From the NCBI GenBank assembly GCA_902766305.1, contig CACXDE010000354.1:1-8909 (forward strand): 8,909 bases of DNA, given 5' to 3'. Under the pieces are notes generated by a model. It saw only the letters and a list, made by a program, of their open reading frames with translations. It was not told where the DNA came from and made no database searches. A program made the position numbers and the translations under genes. Source of the DNA: an uncultured Ruminococcus sp. GTDB lineage: Bacteria > Bacillota > Clostridia > Oscillospirales > Acutalibacteraceae. Below are positions 5,781 through 8,909 of the stretch, in pieces. Each line of letters opens with the position of its first letter. The stretch's first letter is position 1.

Positions 5781-8700
5781 ATACAGAAGGATAAAGTGAT
5801 CGATTCATGGATAATGGTTGAACACCTGTCAGAAGGCGACTTTAAAAAAAGTAAAAATATGTATGCACTGAAAGATATTCAGGATGGGGACTTTCATACA
5901 TATTTCAAAAATCTTTTGATGAAAAAACACAGAAATTCCGGTATAGTTATTTATGGCAGTGTTTTTAAATTTGAAAAAGTTGTAGAGATAATGAGGAAAT
6001 GGTACAATATCAGACCCACAGAGGAAGAAATCCGCATGGGAGATAAATTTACCGCTGCAATATATTTCGATAAAGATCTGATCTTTCAGGGGACGAGAAC
6101 ATTTCTTACTGCAAGCGGATATATACGCATAAGGGATGCTCGTGTTATTAATGGAAGTGTTGAGGATCCTCAGAGAAATTTTAATAAATTTCAACAGGAG
6201 TTCGGTGAATTTGAAAAGGAGATCAAAGATAAGCTGGAAAAGAAATTTATTGAAACAGAGAATGATAAAGACAAATTCAATCGGACGATACTGGAATTAG
6301 GGAAATATTTTCCTTTGGATTCAAGCTATGCCGATGTGCTGGACAATATTGAAACAGAGGCTGCAAATCTGCATTCATTTTTTATCGAAGACCTCGAAAA
6401 GGCTAAGAAGATAAGCACAGACAATTTGCAGGCATATCTTTTCGGATATGATGGAAGAAGAATGAATCTGGACAGCAGAACAGATTCAGCTAATTATGAT
6501 CCTGAAATATTCAGCAGGATATTACAGCCTTGCTGTTATCCGTCGGGAAGATTTCCAGGAGAAACAAAGTATTCTTTGTCTTTCATGCAGCAGGTGGCTG
6601 TTAATCTTTCTGTTGGTTTTGACGACAGAAAGATAAGAAGCGTCAATGGTCCTCCGGGAACAGGAAAAACAACGCTGCTAAAGGATATATTTGCAGAACT
6701 GATCGTTAAGCAGGCCGTTTCTGTTGTAAACATGAAGAAAAAGCTCATTGAACGTAAGGACAAGAATGTTATTGCTGAACTGCCGGATGAGATCTCAGAA
6801 AATGAGATAGTGGTAGCAAGTTCAAATAACGGTGCTGTGCAGAATATCGTCAATGAGCTTCCTCTTATTTCAAAAATAGATGAGGAGCTGCTTGAAGAGC
6901 TTAAAGACAGGGACGGCTATTTCTGGAGTCTTTCAAATAAGAAGCTTTCGGAAAAATGGGTGGAAGAAAACGGAAACAAAAAATGTGAGCTTGTAAGGGA
7001 AGATGAAGAAGGTGAAGATAAGTTCTGGGGACTATTTTCGCTTGAGGGCGGAAGAAAACAAAATATGGACAATATCATTTGCAGGATAAAGCATATTAAT
7101 AAGTATCTGGCGGAAGAATATGAATCGGATAAGAATATTTACAGCGAGTTTCAGAAACAATACGATCTTGTTAATGAAATGAAAAAAGAGGCTCAGAAAT
7201 TTGCTGACAGTAGTAATAGCTGTCAGAAGGATCGCTGTAGGCTTTCAGAGCTAAGAACTTCATTTGAATCAGAACGGACAAGCAGAGAAAACGCTGTTGG
7301 TAAAAAAATTGTGGAGCTTGATGCTGATATAGAAAAGTATGGTGATAAGATAGGCGATAGTGAAAGACAGCTTGAAGAGTTTAACGAAAGAAAAGGGAAT
7401 GTAAAAGAAGAGCAGAGGAATGTGCAGAATCGTATTGACGCACTGAAAGCAAAGAAGCCCGGCATTTTTTCAGGGCGGGCAGCAAAAGAAGAATACAGCA
7501 GAAAAATGAATGAATTTCTGGATCAGTCTCAGCAGTTGAGTGAGGAATATATGAATTGCAGCAATGAGCTGATAAGACTAAAAAACAGTATCAATGAACT
7601 CAAAAAAGCAAGGCTTACTGCTTCGAAACAGAAAGATTCACTGAAAAATGAACTGTATGCATGGATAGATTCTATGAAGGCGGAAATGTCAGCTTTAGAG
7701 GAACGTGTATCCGTATATAAGACAAGTTCGTCAGGAAAGGTATTTCAGCCGCTCGATATGAGTCTTGAACACGAAACATTGCAGCTTTCAAATCCGTGGT
7801 TCGACGAGGAATTTCGTATAGAACAGTCGAAGCTGTTTATCCTTGCACTGTGCGTAAGAAAGCAGTTTCTTTATGAAAATCGAAAGAATCTCATTTCTGC
7901 CTATATAACATGGAACAAGAGAAAACAATATGTTGAAAATAAGCGTGTGATTGCAGCGGCGTGGCATTGGATAAATTTTGCAATACCGGTAATAAGCTCT
8001 ACTTTTGCCAGCTTTTCAAGAATGTGCGGGTATCTGGAGGAAAATACCATAGGGCATCTTTTTGTAGACGAAGCAGGGCAGGCACTTCCTCAGGCAGCAG
8101 TGGGCGCAGTGTTCCGCAGTAAAAATATAATGGTAGTAGGTGATCCGGCACAGATAAAACCAGTGCTTACGCTTGATTCTGCTGTCCTTGCTATAATCGC
8201 ATCACATTTTGGTGTAAACGAAAAGTATTTGTCTGAGTCTGCTTCTGTTCAGACACTTGTAGACGCAGCAAGTAAATTTGGTTTTTATAGGCAAAAGGAT
8301 AAAGCAGAGGATTCATGGATAGGTATACCTTTATGGGTACACAGAAGATGTATGTATCCTATGTTTGACATATCCAACGAAATATCTTATGACAACCTTA
8401 TGGTACAGGGCATAAAAAAATACGGCAAAACAGGCTGGTTTGATGTTGGCGGTCAGGCGGACGATAAATATGTGAAAAAGCAGGCGGATTTCCTTGTGAA
8501 AACGCTAAGCAGAATGATAGAAGAAGATCCCTCTATAATAGATAAAAATGAAAAAGATGTTGTTTATGTTATTACACCTTTTTCAAAGGTAGCGGACATG
8601 CTTTCTAAGGAGCTAAAAAAGATAAACTTTACCAGATACGAAAACAATAAGTGTACAAATATAGGAACGATACATACATTTCAGGGCAAGGAAGCACCAA

Positions 8701-8909
8701 TTGTTTTTATGGTGCTTGGTGCGGATAAGCAAAGCAGCGGCGCAGCCGGCTGGGCAGTTGGTGAACCGAATATGATGAATGTTGCGGCAACACGTGCGAA
8801 AGAGGAGTTTTATATAATTGGAGATAAAAAGTTATACTGTTCACTTGGCAGTGATGTAGTTAACAGTACAATTTCGATAATTCAGCAATATAAAAAGAAA
8901 TTTCCGGAA
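5778..8909 (+). CDS. Superfamily 1 (Upf1/Dna2-like) helicase with coiled-coil insertion, 3' end missing
   Basis: An open frame of 1044 codons from TTG 5778 to the window edge with no stop, so the C-terminus is unseen. It should be an ATP-driven nucleic-acid translocase or helicase. Residues 1 to about 270 are a family-specific N-terminal region (DSWIMVEHLSEGDF near the start; SGRFPGETKYSLSFMQQVAV just before the motor). Motor motifs: I GPPGTGKT (291-298), Ia VVASSNNGAVQN, Ic SSTFASFSRM, II DEAGQA (764-769), III GDPAQIKP (788-795), IV-like HRRC (855-858), V GTIHTFQGKE (963-972), VI NVAATRAK (1001-1008). All look intact. Between Ia and Ic, about 447-648 is a charged coiled coil with a break at KKPGIFSG (559-566). 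Similar proteins occur in DNA repair and in phage-defence loci; which applies here cannot be told. Other starts are GTG 5796 or ATG 5814. Confidence 0.92.
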   Translation, partial: MIQKDKVIDSWIMVEHLSEGDFKKSKNMYALKDIQDGDFHTYFKNLLMKKHRNSGIVIYGSVFKFEKVVEIMRKWYNIRPTEEEIRMGDKFTAAIYFDKDLIFQGTRTFLTASGYIRIRDARVINGSVEDPQRNFNKFQQEFGEFEKEIKDKLEKKFIETENDKDKFNRTILELGKYFPLDSSYADVLDNIETEAANLHSFFIEDLEKAKKISTDNLQAYLFGYDGRRMNLDSRTDSANYDPEIFSRILQPCCYPSGRFPGETKYSLSFMQQVAVNLSVGFDDRKIRSVNGPPGTGKTTLLKDIFAELIVKQAVSVVNMKKKLIERKDKNVIAELPDEISENEIVVASSNNGAVQNIVNELPLISKIDEELLEELKDRDGYFWSLSNKKLSEKWVEENGNKKCELVREDEEGEDKFWGLFSLEGGRKQNMDNIICRIKHINKYLAEEYESDKNIYSEFQKQYDLVNEMKKEAQKFADSSNSCQKDRCRLSELRTSFESERTSRENAVGKKIVELDADIEKYGDKIGDSERQLEEFNERKGNVKEEQRNVQNRIDALKAKKPGIFSGRAAKEEYSRKMNEFLDQSQQLSEEYMNCSNELIRLKNSINELKKARLTASKQKDSLKNELYAWIDSMKAEMSALEERVSVYKTSSSGKVFQPLDMSLEHETLQLSNPWFDEEFRIEQSKLFILALCVRKQFLYENRKNLISAYITWNKRKQYVENKRVIAAAWHWINFAIPVISSTFASFSRMCGYLEENTIGHLFVDEAGQALPQAAVGAVFRSKNIMVVGDPAQIKPVLTLDSAVLAIIASHFGVNEKYLSESASVQTLVDAASKFGFYRQKDKAEDSWIGIPLWVHRRCMYPMFDISNEISYDNLMVQGIKKYGKTGWFDVGGQADDKYVKKQADFLVKTLSRMIEEDPSIIDKNEKDVVYVITPFSKVADMLSKELKKINFTRYENNKCTNIGTIHTFQGKEAPIVFMVLGADKQSSGAAGWAVGEPNMMNVAATRAKEEFYIIGDKKLYCSLGSDVVNSTISIIQQYKKKFPE

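Overview
The window looks like a low-to-moderate GC Clostridia chromosome, most likely a Ruminococcus-type gut or rumen anaerobe. This is inferred from the codon usage, the Gram-positive type Shine-Dalgarno and extended -10 signals, a Clostridia-style AbrB with a cysteine-rich tail, and a Cthe_2159-type beta-helix lipoprotein. All four genes read on the + strand. Each of the three complete-start genes has its own promoter or promoter-like signal, so this is a row of separately controlled genes rather than one operon.

Layout. 1-247: the 3' end of an AbrB/SpoVT-like DNA-binding regulator, followed by a 140-base 3' region that may be structured and a strong terminator (389-425). 426-833: a gene-free stretch built almost entirely from repeats. 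It holds three arrays with a 7-bp period (434-485, 502-550, 700-762; the last is in the opposite orientation to the first) around a two-hairpin intergenic repeat (554-612). Bases 613-699 show nothing recognisable. 788-881: promoter, a palindrome over the predicted transcription start, and a possible pseudoknot leader.

882-4163: a 1093-residue diguanylate cyclase. Its N-terminus resembles a STAND/AAA signalling ATPase that has lost its nucleotide-binding motifs, followed by TPR-like helices, a GAF-like domain and an intact GGDEF domain without an inhibitory site. 4164-4286: a short gap with four ATTCC(A/T) half-sites spaced exactly 11 bp apart, next to a -10 box. 4287-5621: a secreted lipoprotein of the Cthe_2159 carbohydrate-binding beta-helix family, closed by a terminator (5656-5694).

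5720-8909: a near-consensus promoter and then a large superfamily 1 (Upf1/Dna2-like) helicase with a long coiled-coil insertion. It starts at a TTG and runs off the end of the window without a stop codon, with 1044 codons visible.

How the parts may work together (inference): the cyclase would turn an intracellular cue into c-di-GMP, and the neighbouring surface lipoprotein would bind plant polysaccharide, which suits substrate attachment in a fibre-degrading anaerobe. No direct link is visible apart from adjacency. The helicase belongs to a broad class that includes nucleic-acid repair and phage-defence proteins; its partners would lie outside the window. The most unusual signals are in the non-coding DNA: the 11-bp-phased half-sites at 4165-4203, the pseudoknot-like leader at 839-879, and the heptamer-repeat island.
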